Shown: positions 1 to 11,706 of the stretch, one piece after another
Layout: every line of letters begins with the position of its first letter
How positions within the stretch are numbered: the stretch's first letter is position 1
DNA from: Helicostylum pulchrum
Taxonomy: Eukaryota; Mucoromycota; Mucoromycetes; Mucorales; Mucoraceae
Direction: 5' to 3'
Assembly: GCA_025677825.1 (NCBI GenBank)
Contig: JAIXMO010000046.1
Location: forward strand, 1 to 64,000
Length of the DNA stretch: 64,000 nucleotides
Program-made: the position numbers and the translations under genes
The notes under the pieces: model-generated
Seen by the model: the letters and a program-made list of their open reading frames with translations, nothing else
Told to the model about the DNA's origin: nothing
Databases searched by the model: none

Positions 1-1046
1 ATTCTTGTTGAGGATACATTTGACCTATGAGCAGGACGAGGAGGTACGATATCACTTTTATTAAACTGGCGTGGCATCACAACAGGTCGAGGTATGATTG
101 GTGGAGGCGGTGTAAAGGTCTCTTGCAAGTTACTGCCGATATGTTTTCGCTTTAGCTTCTCGTAAATGCCTTGTAACTTTTGAAACTGTCTGGATTTCTC
201 TTGTAGTTTCTGGTACAGTTCCAATGATTTCGATTTTTCTGCCTCGCATTCATTTATTAGAACTGCCGGGGGATAGTATTTAGTTTCTTTTTGAAAAAAA
301 AAAAAAGTATGTAATATACCTTGATTTTTTTCCTTTCCAGCTATTTTAGATGTGTTTTGAGTTATATGTCAGATTCGCTTACAAACAGAAAAACAAACCT
401 TTGATAATATGATTTAAATCCCTTGTGACAATATCAAATTGACTCTTCAAGGACTTGTACTTGTCTTGTAAATTCTTTTGAAGCAAAGATTGAAACGATA
501 GTTCTTGTGAAGTTTGGTACTCGTAAAATGCTATAGCTCTACTACAAATATCTAGAACGTTGTCTGGTTTTAAACCAGCAAGTACAGACTATATATATTT
601 TTTATTTTTCTCTCTTCTCTTTCTCATATGACAACAAACAAACTTACCGATTTATACTCCTCTGTTGGGTTCATTTGAACTAGTATCATATCATCACTAT
701 TTTTAAAAACCTTTTTTTTTAGTTTTTTTGAAACTTTTTAATACAAAAACAACATTTTACTTTTCTTGGGTTAAAATAGTTTTACATGCAGGACACACTA
801 ATGCTTTATCAAACGACTTTTTTGCACAATCCAGACAGAATATATCTTTTTTAAAGAATTCGCGCAGTAAGTTAAGGGACATTACATGTGATGTAAAAAC
901 CTACGTGAACAAGATGTAACGCACGCCTAAAAATATTATAATTTAGACTATTTAAAACAACCTGATTATTGTATAATACTTACCTGTCCTTCTGCAGAAA
1001 GCTTTCTTCTACATTTAATGACGTTACAGTGAATATCAACATCCAT
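1..1046 (-). CDS. HEI10: HEI10/CCNB1IP1-like RING E3 ligase (3' end beyond window)
   Basis: The family is the RING-type ubiquitin/SUMO E3 that acts on recombination intermediates in meiosis to promote crossovers (HEI10 in plants and Sordaria, CCNB1IP1 in mammals). Exon 1 (1046-984) encodes MDVDIHCNVIKCRRKLSAEG. It is followed by a 22-nt exon (926-905, ACVTSCSH) and an exon from 845 (IFCLDCAKKSFDKALVCPAC); together they form the CxxxxC...CSHIFC...CPAC RING of this family. Downstream come EEYKSVLAGLKPDNVLDIC, a coiled coil with KSRQFQKLQGIYEKL, and a Pro/Arg-rich tail, in the same order as in human CCNB1IP1. The short 22-nt exon hides the RING from single-frame searching. The stop lies to the left of the window. 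It is divergent from the kinase at 1244, sharing about 200 bp of upstream DNA. Expected to act in the nucleus. Confidence 0.85.
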
Positions 1047-1243
1047 AGCAAAGAAAAGATTGAAAAAGAAAAGAAAAAAAGGGTTGAAAGAGAGAAAAAG
1101 TTAAATTTATGCAGTATTCACTTACATCAAATTGACAACATGGATTGAGTTTTAATTAGGGCCCAACTATAAATTCTGAATGATTTTTATCAAATTGTTC
1201 TTTTTTTCCTCTTTTTCTTTTTTTTTTTTTCGGTATTTATATT

Positions 1244-3331
1244 ATGGCAGTTTTCAGTCAAATAAAAAACTTTATCAAGAATGGAAAGAGTTATTCATCA
1301 GCCGGTTCAACGCTTTCGAAAACGTCCGCTACGCAAAAATACGAAACTGCTGCTCGTATGGTAGAAGAAGAAAAAATAGCAAAGCAAACCATGCCAAATT
1401 ATGGTGGACTTGAAAATTATCAACTTTTGTCTAAACTGGGAGAGTAAGTTTTTTTTCTTTTTTTTTTCTTTTTTTTTATCTAAGCAACTCTCTTTGTAGT
1501 GGTGCATTCTCAAAAGTATATGAAGCTATTAAATTATCTACGAACGAAAAAGTGGCAATCAAGATTGTTCGTAAATTAGAACTAAATAATCAACAGGTAA
1601 ATTGATTCTGCTTTTTTTTTTATACATATAAAAAAAACACAAGTGTTAATCTGACTTATACTCAAGCTATCTATTCTTCTTCTCTTTTAGAAAGCAAGTG
1701 TATTAAAAGAAGCTCAAATTATGAGAACCCTAGACCACCCTTCCATTATTAAATTATTAGACTTTATAGAAACAAAAGAGGTAAAACTAAAAAAAAAAAA
1801 GAAAGCCAAGACTAATTAAAAAAAATAGCATTATTTCCTTATCTTGGAACTCTGTGAAGGCGGAGAAATTTTCCATCAAATAGTTCGTCTAACCTATTTC
1901 AGTGAAGAACTATCTCGTCATTGTATCCGTCAAGTAGCAGAAGGCATCCGATACTTGCATGAAGAAAAGGGCGTTATTCACAGGTAAAGAAAAACAAAAT
2001 ACATGAAAAAAAAAAAAAAAAAAAAAATAAATAAACAAAAAAATGATTATATTTAGAGACATCAAACCCGAAAATTTATTATTTGTACCTATTCCATTCA
2101 ACGAGCGCACTACACCGCTTCCACCCAACGAATTCGACGAGCCAAAAGAAGACGAAGGACAGTTTATCGAAGGGACAGGCGGAGGAGGTATCGGACAAGT
2201 CAAGATTGCAGATTTTGGACTTTCCAAGGTAGTCTGGGACCAACAAACGATGACACCCTGCGGCACCGTAGGCTACACGGCACCCGAAATCGTCAAGGAC
2301 CAGCGCTACTCCAAGTCGGTTGATATGTGGGCACTCGGTTGCGTTCTCTACACCTTACTATGTGGCTTCCCACCATTCTATGATGAAAGTATTAAAGTCT
2401 TGACCGAAAAAGTTTCAAAGGGGCAATATACATTCTTAAGCCCCTGGTGGGATACCATTTCAAACGAAGCAAAAGATTTAATAGAGAATTTGTTACATGT
2501 TGATCCCGAAAAGAGGTATACCATTTTACAATTTCTTGATCATCCCTGGATGAAAAACAAGGTAAATATATATGTCCTGTGTACATTGTATGCGTATAAT
2601 ACTAACCCAACCCCTTAACTTTTTTGTTTTAGGCAGTGTTGGATATTGATAAGGATGCTATATTAGCTAGAACGTCTCAAACGGATAAACCCATTGACCT
2701 AAGTTCAGTTCCCATGTTTACAGATTTAGAAAATGTAGGTGTACCACCAGAGACGGAAGCAGAAGCATTTAAACGCATGATCCAAGAAAGAAACCGAGAC
2801 CAAGAGGAGCTGGAAGCGGCTGTACCGTTCACAACGGGTCTATCATCGTCCGTCATTAACTCCCGTGCCAACTCTCGTGCTAATTCACGTGCTCCCTCCA
2901 TCAACGGGGCCTCAGGTGCTACTACACCACGTCGAGATTTATTCTCTGGTGTCTCCTCCATGAAGGAAATGTTTGATATCTCTTATGCAGTACATCGTAT
3001 GACCGAAGAAAAGCAACGCAGAAAGCATATTGAGGCTGGTAAAAATAGGCATTCGTTATTTAATAGTGCTTTACGTAACGATTCCGCAGATGATGATGAC
3101 GACGACGATGATGGGGATGAAATGGATTTAATTACGGATGAAACTTCTTCTTCAAGTCAAGCGAGCGTAGATGAATTAAAAGAAAAATTAGATTTGGTTC
3201 ATTTAGAAGAAAAGAAGACAAAATCAAAATCAAACAAACATTTGTTTGAATTAAATATGAATAATGCAACTTTATTAGGTAGAAGAAAAGTACCTAGTCC
3301 TACTCAACCTATTGATGAACAACCACAATAA
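1244..3331 (+). CDS. Srk1/Rck2-type MAPK-activated Ser/Thr kinase (CAMK group)
   Basis: Six exons: 1244-1443, 1500-1596, 1691-1780, 1829-1983, 2057-2561, 2633-3331. The joined protein has a basic N-terminus, the Gly-rich loop LGDGAFSKVYEA, catalytic Lys in VAIKIVRK, HRDIKPENLL, ADFGLSKVVW, an activation segment with MTPCGTVGYTAPEIV, and DMWALGCVLYTLLCG. The insert between HRD and DFG, ending GGGGIGQVKIADFGLS, and the exact activation loop are typical of the fungal Rck1/Rck2 and S. pombe Srk1 kinases. Those act downstream of the Hog1/Sty1 stress MAPK and slow translation and cell-cycle entry. The C-terminal tail carries SRANSRANSRAPS repeats, an acidic Asp run and Lys-rich segments. The MAPK docking role is inferred from the family. 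The gene is convergent with the glucoamylase (172 bp gap). Confidence 0.9.
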
Positions 3332-3503
3332 CTTTTTTAAAAAAAAATAATCATTTCTGGGGCTGGTTCTCTTTCTCTTTTTTTATTATATCATTTTTTC
3401 TTTCTTTTTCTTTTGGCATTATATCTCATTTTTCCTTCCCCAACCCCCCTTTTTTTTACGCACATATACATTTTGTGTGTGTGCGTACCACTTCTTTTTT
3501 TTA

Positions 3504-4996
3504 TTATTGAATAAATCGTTCTGATTTTGCTCTTGATGCAGAAATAAAAGCTGCATGAGACCAAGTTAAATCTCTCGCTCCTGCCATGTACCCAATATAC
3601 CTATCGTACTGTTCAGACATCGACCCATTATTTGCCTGATGAAACCTGATCGTCTTTAAGAACCTGTTTGCAGCCACTTGAGCCGCCCCAATCAATTGAT
3701 TCAACCTGTTACTCTGTGGTGCATAATACCCATGTTCAATCTGCATGATGTTTGAAAAGAAAACTTGGTTGATATCGTTGACTTCAACACCTACTTGCTT
3801 CCATTCTTCAATTGCTAAATAGTAAAGCTCCGTAAAGGCTGCTGTCGCCAAGAACCATGGGTTGCCTACTGATGTGTCGTACCCGTCGTAAATGTCTTCG
3901 GGGTACCTGCCAATACATGTACCTAGGTTTTGTGCTTGCTGGTGATTAATTGGGTACAGTGATTTAAACGACTTTTCTAAAGCGGCTACCGTAGCCAATA
4001 TCTAATAGTGTACACGTCTTAGAAATTCATAAATATATATTAATATAAAAAAAAGGGGCCTAACCTTGTCTGATCCAGGTGAAAAAAATCCTAAAAAAAT
4101 AAATAAATAAATAACGAATGCCCTTTCGTCATATATAAACACACACACTTACCATCTTTTCGACTGGCTACTAAATTAGCAGCTAACAAAGTAGAAACAT
4201 CCAACCCAGACGGCTTTTGTACGCCATTACGTATCCCTTGAGTCGCCATAACATACCCATGCTCTACAGACCAAAACCCTTCTAACCTCTTTGCAATCAA
4301 ATGAGCAGTCAACCTGTACTCGTCTACCGGTCTCTTTTCGTACGAGTTAAAAAACCCCACGCTATCCAGCATAGCACGTCTCATAACCATCAACGTATAA
4401 AAATGGGTTCCCAACACCTCTTCCCACAAATCAAAACTATCCTGATACCAGACTTTAACAATATAATCCAAGTCCTTGACCAAACTAGGCACTAAATGGT
4501 TATAGATCCACGCGGTGTCTTGGTACCCGTTGTCTATCCACCGAGTGGCAATCAACATAAATGTCACGGCGCGCTCTGCAGGACCGTCGTTTTGAGGTCG
4601 GCCCCATGTACCTCTGTAGCTCGACCCGTCTGTGTTGAATTTAGGTTCACCGAGACACCCGCATCGTGTGTCTGCACTCTGAGTATCAATTTGAAACTGG
4701 ATGTAGTCCATCAAGGTATCGTCGCTGGTTTCATTTAGGCTGGTTAAAACACGAGCTACAAGTGCGGCGTCTCTGGTCCAGGTGTAAAAGTAGTCCGGTC
4801 GGTACGTCGAAAGTGAGGCTGCAAAGAATCCTCGTTTGGTGCCGTGCGGGTTGATGTTTTGGTGGATGGTTTGGAAACTAATAGTGTCTTGTTTAGATAT
4901 CCAGTGGTCCAAGTCTGGTGTGTTATCTTGCACGGATTGGTGTACCAAGGTTGTTATTAACAGTAGTAGTAGTAAATTCAAGTATACTGCAAACAT
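3504..4996 (-). CDS. Secreted glucoamylase, GH15 family
   Basis: Releases glucose from the non-reducing ends of starch and glycogen outside the cell. Three exons (4996-4153, 4090-4065, 4001-3504) give a 455-aa protein. A hydrophobic signal peptide ([12 protein letters not shown]) opens it. GH15 blocks follow: [24 protein letters not shown], the general-acid region [13 protein letters not shown] (second E of WEE), [13 protein letters not shown], and the general-base region [11 protein letters not shown]. The middle exon is only 26 nt and encodes FFSPGSDK. Length fits a stand-alone catalytic domain: there is no starch-binding domain at either end, so this is closer to the yeast-type (Saccharomycopsis GLU1-like) than to the two-domain Aspergillus enzyme. 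Divergent from REXO4 across about 500 bp. Confidence 0.92.
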
Positions 4997-5499
4997 TTTG
5001 AAAGTAAAGTGAGAAATAAAAAAAAGGAGGCAGTGTTTACGCTTTTGTTTTTTGTTTATGAAGAAAAAAGTCGCAGTCCAAGAAAGCTTGTGTATGAATC
5101 ACCTGTTGTAAACAGGACTACCATCACGACCGCCTTTTTAAATCTCAGATAAGTATTTTCGCTTTGAAAAAGCAACTTCAGGCACCAGAAAAAGGCTCGT
5201 TTTGACATCATATTACTTCATGTGATTAACCAGCTGTGAATTAACGATTTCAGTGTGAAAAAAAGAAAGGAAAAAATAAACCTTATTTTGCATGAAATTA
5301 CAGTGTGTTCACATTTTATAGATACGTCAAAAGTGTCTGCTAAGTGCACGTCTGTTCCTTTTTTTCTGCAAAGAAAAACTGTTTTAACCTGTCAAAAAAA
5401 AGAGTAATTTTAAAAGAACGCATTCTGCGTATTAAAAAAAAGCCACCTACTTTTTTTTCTTTTTTTTTTTCTTTCACTTTTAACAAACTTTTTTTAATC
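4997..5499. other. Divergent intergenic region, glucoamylase / REXO4
   Basis: About 500 bp between two divergent starts, with T-rich and A-rich tracts flanking both ATGs. An antisense open frame of 139 codons covers 5340-5759 but overlaps REXO4 exons and the T-tracts and has no recognisable content. No regulator motif could be assigned with confidence. Confidence 0.5.
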
Positions 5500-6685
5500 A
5501 TGGCTAAAGGTAAGAAATCCGCACCTGTCGTTTCTTCCAACTGGAAGAAGCTCTTACCTGTAAGTATATACACTTGTTTATACACCTGTAACACGATCTC
5601 AATAGTAACCACGTTTAGATCTAGACCATTGCACCCACCGACCAAAAGAAAAAGAGAAAGAATACCGAAGAGGAGGAATTTATTGTCAGTCCCAACTACA
5701 AATGTTTCAACAAGAGACAAAGAATTGAGTAAGTAAACCTCCCTTACACACACAAACACACATGTATACTAACACAATTTAAACCAGAAAAATGAAAGCA
5801 TCTCATATTGCTAAAATTTCCATTGAACCAGAAACACCAGAATCCACAATACCCGACCCAAATCAACTCTGGTTTGCTGATGATATCGACCAAAACGACT
5901 TAAAGAACGTATACGGTAAAAAAGACACACCTCAAGAGCAAAAGTTAAAAAAAAAGACTATATTAGCAAAGATGAACGCAGTGAGTGGAGACCAAGCTCG
6001 ACTTGGTAAATTTGTTGCTATTGATTGTGAGATGGTGGGTGTAGGACCTGACGGAACAGATTCTGCACTTGCACGTGTCTCACTTGTAAATTTCCACGGA
6101 GCAGTCTTGCTTGATTGTTACGTAAAGCCTCAAGAAGCAGTAACTGATTACCGTACACACGTCAGTGGTATTGAGCCAAAACATTTAGAGTCTGATGAAG
6201 CAATTACATTTAAAGAAGCACAATTCAAAGTCGAAGCTATTATTCGAGGAAGAGTCTTGATCGGTCATGCAGTCTATAACGATTTACAAGTATTGATGAT
6301 CTCTCACCCAACCTTATTAATCAGAGATACATCTCGTTATAAACCCTTCCGTAATTTAGCAAAGGGTAGAACTCCCGGTTTAAAAATGTTGGTTAAGGAA
6401 ATCTTGGGTATCAGTATTCAATCTGGTTCTCATTCTTCTGTTGAGGATGCACGTTTCACAATGCAACTTTATAAGTCGGTTAAATTAGAGTGGGAAAAAT
6501 CTTTTGGTGCTAAATCTGGTTTGATGATGAAGAAGCTTGCTGCAAAGGAAACGAGTCAAAGTAAAAAGAAGAAGACTGTCTCAATAAAGGAAGCTGAAAG
6601 TGACCACGTTTCGGAAAGTGATCAAGGTTCTTCTGACTCTGGTTCTGACTCTGGTAGTGACTCTGGTAGTGAAGATGAAGAATAA
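5500..6685 (+). CDS. REX4: REXO4-type DEDDh 3'-5' exonuclease (ribosome biogenesis)
   Basis: Nucleolar exonuclease family involved in pre-rRNA processing (yeast Rex4, vertebrate REXO4). Three exons (5500-5559, 5625-5728, 5788-6685) join to 353 aa; phases agree at both junctions. The N-terminus is Lys-rich (MAKGKKSAPVVSSNWKKLLP) with a second basic block (TDQKKKRKNTEEEE). The DEDDh nuclease core is complete: FVAIDCEMVGVG (D and E), IGHAVYNDLQVL (D), HSSVEDARFTMQLY (H and D). The tail is acidic with SDSGSDSGSDSGS repeats. The exon 2 acceptor is ATCTAG|ACC at 5624; the AG six bases earlier would put a stop in frame. Convergent or divergent neighbours do not suggest co-regulation. Confidence 0.92.
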
Positions 6686-6806
6686 CATATTTTAGATGCC
6701 CCCTCCTCTCCCCCCATAAATCCCAAACACCCCCCAAAAAAATAAATAAATAACAAATAATAAACTTTTTTTTTTCTACTTTTTCCCCTTTTTTTTTTCT
6801 CACAAA

Positions 6807-7740
6807 ATGAGCTTATCTGTTGCCGATATTTATGAAGATTACTTGGAAAGTAAAATATACTTATTTTATTTTTTTAGCGTGCAAAAAGAATTTAATAACT
6901 CAGTACCTACATAGGTTTACAAAACTTGCCATCTGAAATAGATCAAAATATGCATGAATTAAGACGCATGGATGATGATCTACAAAGTAAAAAGTTAAAC
7001 AACATTTCTAGATGCCGAAAACTAACAAACCTCACCCCCTCCCCCTCCTCAAAAAAGAGTTTAGAGAGACATATACTAGACATAAAAGATCCTATGTAAA
7101 ACAAACCAAAGCCCTAGAGACCACCAATACGCAACCTATGGTCGCCGCCCGTCTGCAACTTGAAAAAGACTACAAGACCGCTATGCAAAAGCAAGATCAA
7201 AAGATAGAACTGGCTATGCGAATGTACGACCTTGTATCACGACACATTGAGCGACTTGATTCACAGGTCATGACTAAAAGTAACTTGAATAAATCAGAGT
7301 GGATACGAAAGGGACCTCAACGAAAGAGATTAGACGGTGGTATTCGAAAGAGGTAACAATTATATATGCGTGTGTGTTTCCTGTAAATTTATAGGAATAT
7401 ATTAGAATTCACCATTCGTCTCGTCCTAATCCACTTATTGGACTTTCTACCACGTCGGGAAATACTGATATCGATCCAAATGAACCAACTTACTGTTATT
7501 GTAGACAAGTCTCATTTGGGGATATGATTGCATGCGATGGAGAAAACGTAATTACAACGCTTTTTTTTTTTTTTTTTTTTTTTTTACAGTGCAACATATT
7601 AAATACATATATAGTGCGAAAGAGAATGGTTCCACTATGCTTGTGTTGGCCTAGTTGAACCACCCGCTGGAAAATGGTTTTGTGAAGAATGCAGTAAACT
7701 AATGCAATACACAACCAGTGAAGAAGACTCTTCCTCTTGA
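6807..7740 (+). CDS. ING-family PHD-finger chromatin protein
   Basis: ING proteins sit in histone acetyltransferase or deacetylase complexes and read H3K4me3 through a C-terminal PHD finger. Five exons (6807-6849, 6915-6986, 7058-7352, 7406-7547, 7615-7740) give 225 aa. The N-terminal ING helices are visible ([29 protein letters not shown]), then a basic middle ([11 protein letters not shown]). The PHD finger at about residues 168-215 has [17 protein letters not shown] and [11 protein letters not shown], closing with KWFCEEC. The aromatic and acidic residues expected of an H3K4me3 pocket (Y, and D/E before the second Cys pair) are present. Exon 3's acceptor (7057) was chosen because it keeps the phase; the next AGs do not. 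Yng1, Yng2 or Pho23 orthology cannot be decided by eye. The stop is 68 bp from the stop of the convergent LENG8 gene. Confidence 0.88.
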
Positions 7741-7808
7741 AAAATAAAATTATATACCCTTTTTAATAACATTGCAAATTATTTTTTTATTATTAAAAAA
7801 AAACCACT

Positions 7809-10764
7809 TTAAACCTGTCCCTTAATATCAATCTTTTTATAGTTTTTTAAACTTTCTGTTAACCCAACAAGTGCCAGCCTAGTATCTAATAATCTACCAT
7901 CTTCTTTCAATATCTTGGCATTTTGGTGTCCAAGAAACTTTAATAAATCTTCATTTGTTTCAAAACTCAACTCATTTTGGATGAAATCTAATGGAAGGTT
8001 GGGACGACAACTAAACAAAAACATACGTTTTTAGTTTTGTACGTATTTATACTGTATATGTATACAAACTTACGCTTTGCAAAGAATAATCAGTCCTCTT
8101 ACACGCTCTCTTTCACAAAACTGATCTATCAAATACGCTCCCATATTAGGTGCAGTTCTATAAAGAATAAAGAATCGATGGAAATTGCCTGTCGCTAACG
8201 ATGAACGTACATTCAACGCATGTTGAACAAACTCATTTTCTTTTTGTTCTACTGTTAATTCTGCCATTGTAGAATTTACATCTATTTTTTTTTTTATGCG
8301 TAAGTAAACCATTTTTTTTTTCTGTGTAGTTTAACCTTTGTTTTACCTGCCCAATTTTGTGTATGTAAAAAGTACAAAATACGATAGGCTGTAAACTCCA
8401 TGACATGTCCAGGAATCCCACTATTATATAACCCTTTTAATTGTGTTTGACATTGATTATACTCTCCCAAATCACCCTAATAAAAATGATGCGTCAGTAT
8501 TCGATCATCTTTTTTACAGATCTAATATATATTACCTTTTCTAACGCTATACGTGCATGAATTTCATACACTTGAACAGTAAATTCATTTTTGATTCTTT
8601 GAATCTACACAAAGGAAGAAACCCATTTTGTTTAAAACAGTAAAAAAAAAGAAAAAAAAAAAACCACCACTTACCGTTAAATCCTGACGCAGCGATTTAA
8701 ACTGATCGCAAATATAAGTATAATTTTGTTCTGTCCTCCACTTATCCTTTAATAATTCCAGCGTTTGCTTTAAAATAGGTAATGGTCTTACAGTTGCTGG
8801 ATCCGGTGCCTTTTTTTTAATAGTATTTTAGTAACCAGTCCTTTTTTTTTAAAAAAAAAAAAGTAAAATATCACTTACGGATGTCAATCTCAAGTATTGC
8901 TTTTCCAACTTTTTTGATGTACCTACAACAGTATAATTAAAATCATTACCATCCTATACATATAAAAAAATATTAGTTTGGCTTCAAAAAAAGATATAGT
9001 TTTACAACTTTACCAATTGCATCAATTGCATTGGAGTAGATATATTTTCCGCTTTAAATAGTGCTGCGTCTTCTTCAAAACGTCTAGCCCTTCTTAACCT
9101 CTTTGCTTCTTCCTCGGCTGTAGGTTTACGGATTTGCTGTAATTGATTATTTTTAGCAAGCAACACATTCTTTTTACTATTTGAAAAAAAAAAAAAAATT
9201 CTTTAATAAACAACCTTTCAATTTTAGCGTTTTTTTTTTGTTTTACCCTTTCTTTTTCTTTTTTTGTTGTTTACAAGCACTACATACATAAAACAAATTA
9301 GTCTCTCTCTTTTTTTGTGCAAGAAAAAAAAAGGTATTACCTTGGTAAATCCATTTCACTCCAATCTGTAGTCATCAGTGTACCAGCTTGATGAGTTTCT
9401 AAAATCAAATTACGTAACTGTAACTCGGCTTGATCTCGCTTATTTGGTAAACAATTAGCGAATACATCTTGAACATACTGTCTATAAAGATATATATCAC
9501 TATTAAAAAAAATCCTCACGTACAGCATACAAAAAAAAAAAAAACTTACTGTAAAGAAGGAGGCCAAGATTCTGAAGCCATAGCATTCTTTTCATTGTTC
9601 TTTTCCTCTTCAGTTTTAACAGCAGGAGTAGTAGGAACAGGTTGTGGCTGTGGTTGTGGTGGTGCTTGGTAAACAGGAGCAGTGACTTCTGGTTCTACCA
9701 CTTTCTTTTTAGACCAAGGTGGAACACTAGTTACTGGCTCTAAAAAAAAAGAAAAAAATTAGAATCGCTTTCAAGTATTTCGTCATCTTATTTACAGAAA
9801 AAAAACTTACTCTGCTGATATAAAGGTTGTGGGGGATTGGGATTAGTATTAAACCGAGTTACATCACGAGGTGTATTGTAATAATTAGTTTGGTACTGTT
9901 GTTGTTGAGGTGGAGGTGGTGGAGGTGGTTGCTGCTGTTGTTGAGGTGGAGGAGGACGAGGTTGATTATAAACAGGAGTATTATAAGTAGGTTGATTATA
10001 GTACCCATACTGTGAATAGTTATTTGTACCTGGTGGAGCCATACCCACACCAGGTGGAGAAGTTTCCATACCTGGTGGAGGTGGGTTATGTGCGTAGTAC
10101 TGTTGATAGTACGCTTGTTGTTCTGGCATTTGTTGATTATAGTGTTGGTAGTACGAAGCGTACTGTTGTTCTAGCGTTTGAGTTATAGGTGCACTTACCG
10201 GTGGATACGGCTGCCATTGTTGTTGTTGCGGTTGAGGATTTGATTTTGCCGCCGTAGACCTATCAAAAAAAAAATATGATTAACTTTAATGAAAAAGCAT
10301 TACTTTGTTACTTTTATTTTACCACGGAGGGTTAACAATCTTTTTTTCTTGAGGGTGAGCCACTTTGAGAATCTTATTAACGAGTAGATTAAATACTCGA
10401 ATCTATATGTAAAAAGTAAAGAGAGAGAAAAAAAAAAAATATTTTAAACGAGCTTTCTATTTTATTTTATTTTTCTGGGATGATCATTTATCCGGTGATG
10501 AAAATGCTAAACAAACATCATTTTATGTATCTTCCTTTACGACGTGATAGACAAGTATTCGTAAATCAGTTTCTTTTAACTTCATTATTAGCTGTGATTC
10601 CTGGATTTCCACGTAAAAAATAAATATTTTAAAAGGATGATAGTAGACTATAACACGTTAAATAATGCTGCTGTGCAAATAAATGTTTAAATAGTAAGCG
10701 AAGTAGCGCAAAAATATATACGATTACTTACCTTTAATATGCATACATTACAAGCACAAGGCAT
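7809..10764 (-). CDS. LENG8/THP3-like SAC3/GANP-domain protein
   Basis: Homologue of human LENG8 and yeast Thp3, a SAC3/PCI-type protein that pairs with a CSN12-like partner in transcription elongation and mRNA processing. The N-terminal half is low complexity (Gln/Pro/Tyr-rich, exon 10259-9811). It is followed by PPWSKKK and [15 protein letters not shown], then the conserved core: [76 protein letters not shown], and a C-terminal exon [15 protein letters not shown]. More than ten exons, roughly 640 aa. The first three exons (10764-10732, 10600-10541, 10402-10323) are inferred from splice phase only; they carry the unusual start [11 protein letters not shown]. The C-terminal exons (8260-8074, 8010-7809) are firm. 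Confidence 0.82.
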
Positions 10765-11200
10765 TTTTTGGAACATAAACGACCTTGTTTACATATATTA
10801 AACTCAAGCATCAGTAAAAAAAAAACTCCTCTCTCTCTGCTTTAGTAAGAAAAAAAAATAGACAAAAAGAGGAAAATATCCCAAGAGTAAAGCAGCCCAA
10901 AAAAATGTCACCTAACCGCACCAGCCTTACAACCAGACTATGTCAACAAGGGCGTACATTACCAAACAAGTGACAACTCGACTAGACGAAGGGAATACTA
11001 GAAAATACACTACCAAACAAGGAAAGACTCACCAAGTACCAGTTCTTAGTTCACGTATACCCAAACTTTCAGCAGCAGAAGTATTACAGTAGAAGAAAAG
11101 CAACCAGTAGAAAGTGTACATTTGATAACAAAAGTACCAACAAGAAGCCATTCACACATAGAAAAGCCATCAGTATAAGAAGAGAGACCATTGTATGATC
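10765..11200. other. Start of accessory island; mostly non-coding
   Basis: Upstream of the LENG8 gene there is A-rich DNA up to about 10,900, then the broken ORF described separately. No other gene seen. Confidence 0.4.
10940..11178 (+). pseudogene. Frameshifted small ORF of unknown origin
   Basis: An ATG at 10940 opens 50 codons rich in Thr, Lys and Gln (MSTRAYITKQVTTRLDEG...) ending in TAG at 11090-11092. In another frame, from about 11088, a further open stretch continues (VEEKQPVESVHLITKVPTRS) to a stop at 11176. Both halves share the same composition, which differs from surrounding AT-rich DNA, so a single gene broken by an indel is plausible. No intron with usable length fits the gap. 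Its family is not recognised. It could instead be two chance ORFs. Confidence 0.3.
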
Positions 11201-11291
11201 TACAGTAACAGCTCTATTTAAGGGTGGCTGAAATCTGGAAGAAATCCATCCCTTAAATCAAGTCATCCCTAAATAGAGCCGCTATACTGTA
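11201..11291. mobile_element. 91-bp MITE with terminal inverted repeats (Tc1/mariner-pogo type)
   Basis: The element begins TACAGTAACAGCTCTATTTA and ends TAAATAGAGCCGCTATACTGTA read to its last 20 bases; the ends are imperfect inverted repeats, flanked by TA on both sides as expected for TA-target insertion. An inner inverted pair (AAGGGTGG / CCATCCCTT) extends the hairpin. There is no coding capacity. A second, diverged copy lies at 40066-40152. Confidence 0.65.
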
Positions 11292-11706
11292 TTATCCGAA
11301 CAGACTGACACTGAATATTATTTGTACGAAGAATGTGCTTCAGAAGTTTTTGTAGACGTTAAGAGCAATGTTTCACGTTACAATGACAACCCTCGGTTAA
11401 ATCGAGAGGTTGTACTTTTACAAATATTTGCTCTAAGCGAGCCCTTTTTCCTCTTTGAATATTTATTTTTTTAAATATATCATGTTGAGCATTACCCCCC
11501 CCCCATATCTAATTTTTTCTGCCATTGCTATAGAGTACACTAAAATGAGTATAATAATGCAATGATTTCTGAAATTTGGGAACAAATGGGGATACAGTTA
11601 AATTTACGCTTTAAGATCATATCAAATATTTATTTAAAAAATCAATAAAGATTTTACACAAAGATTGAAGAAAAGATATTACTAAACTATATTTAACAAA
11701 ATGGTA
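11292..11706. repeat. Non-coding; contains diverged repeat shared with 12860-13000
   Basis: The stretch around 11320-11400 (TTTTTGTAGACGTTAAGAGC, then CACGTTACAATGACAA) is matched by 12896-12970 (TTTTTGTAGACATAACTAAG, then CACGTTACAATGACTT) in the same orientation. The pair spans about 70-100 bp with substitutions and small indels. No gene is seen in the rest. Confidence 0.5.

Noticed and set aside
5340..5759. 139-codon minus frame opposite the start of REXO4
   Set aside because: Covers REXO4 exons and T tracts; Lys/Phe runs come from homopolymers; no recognisable content.
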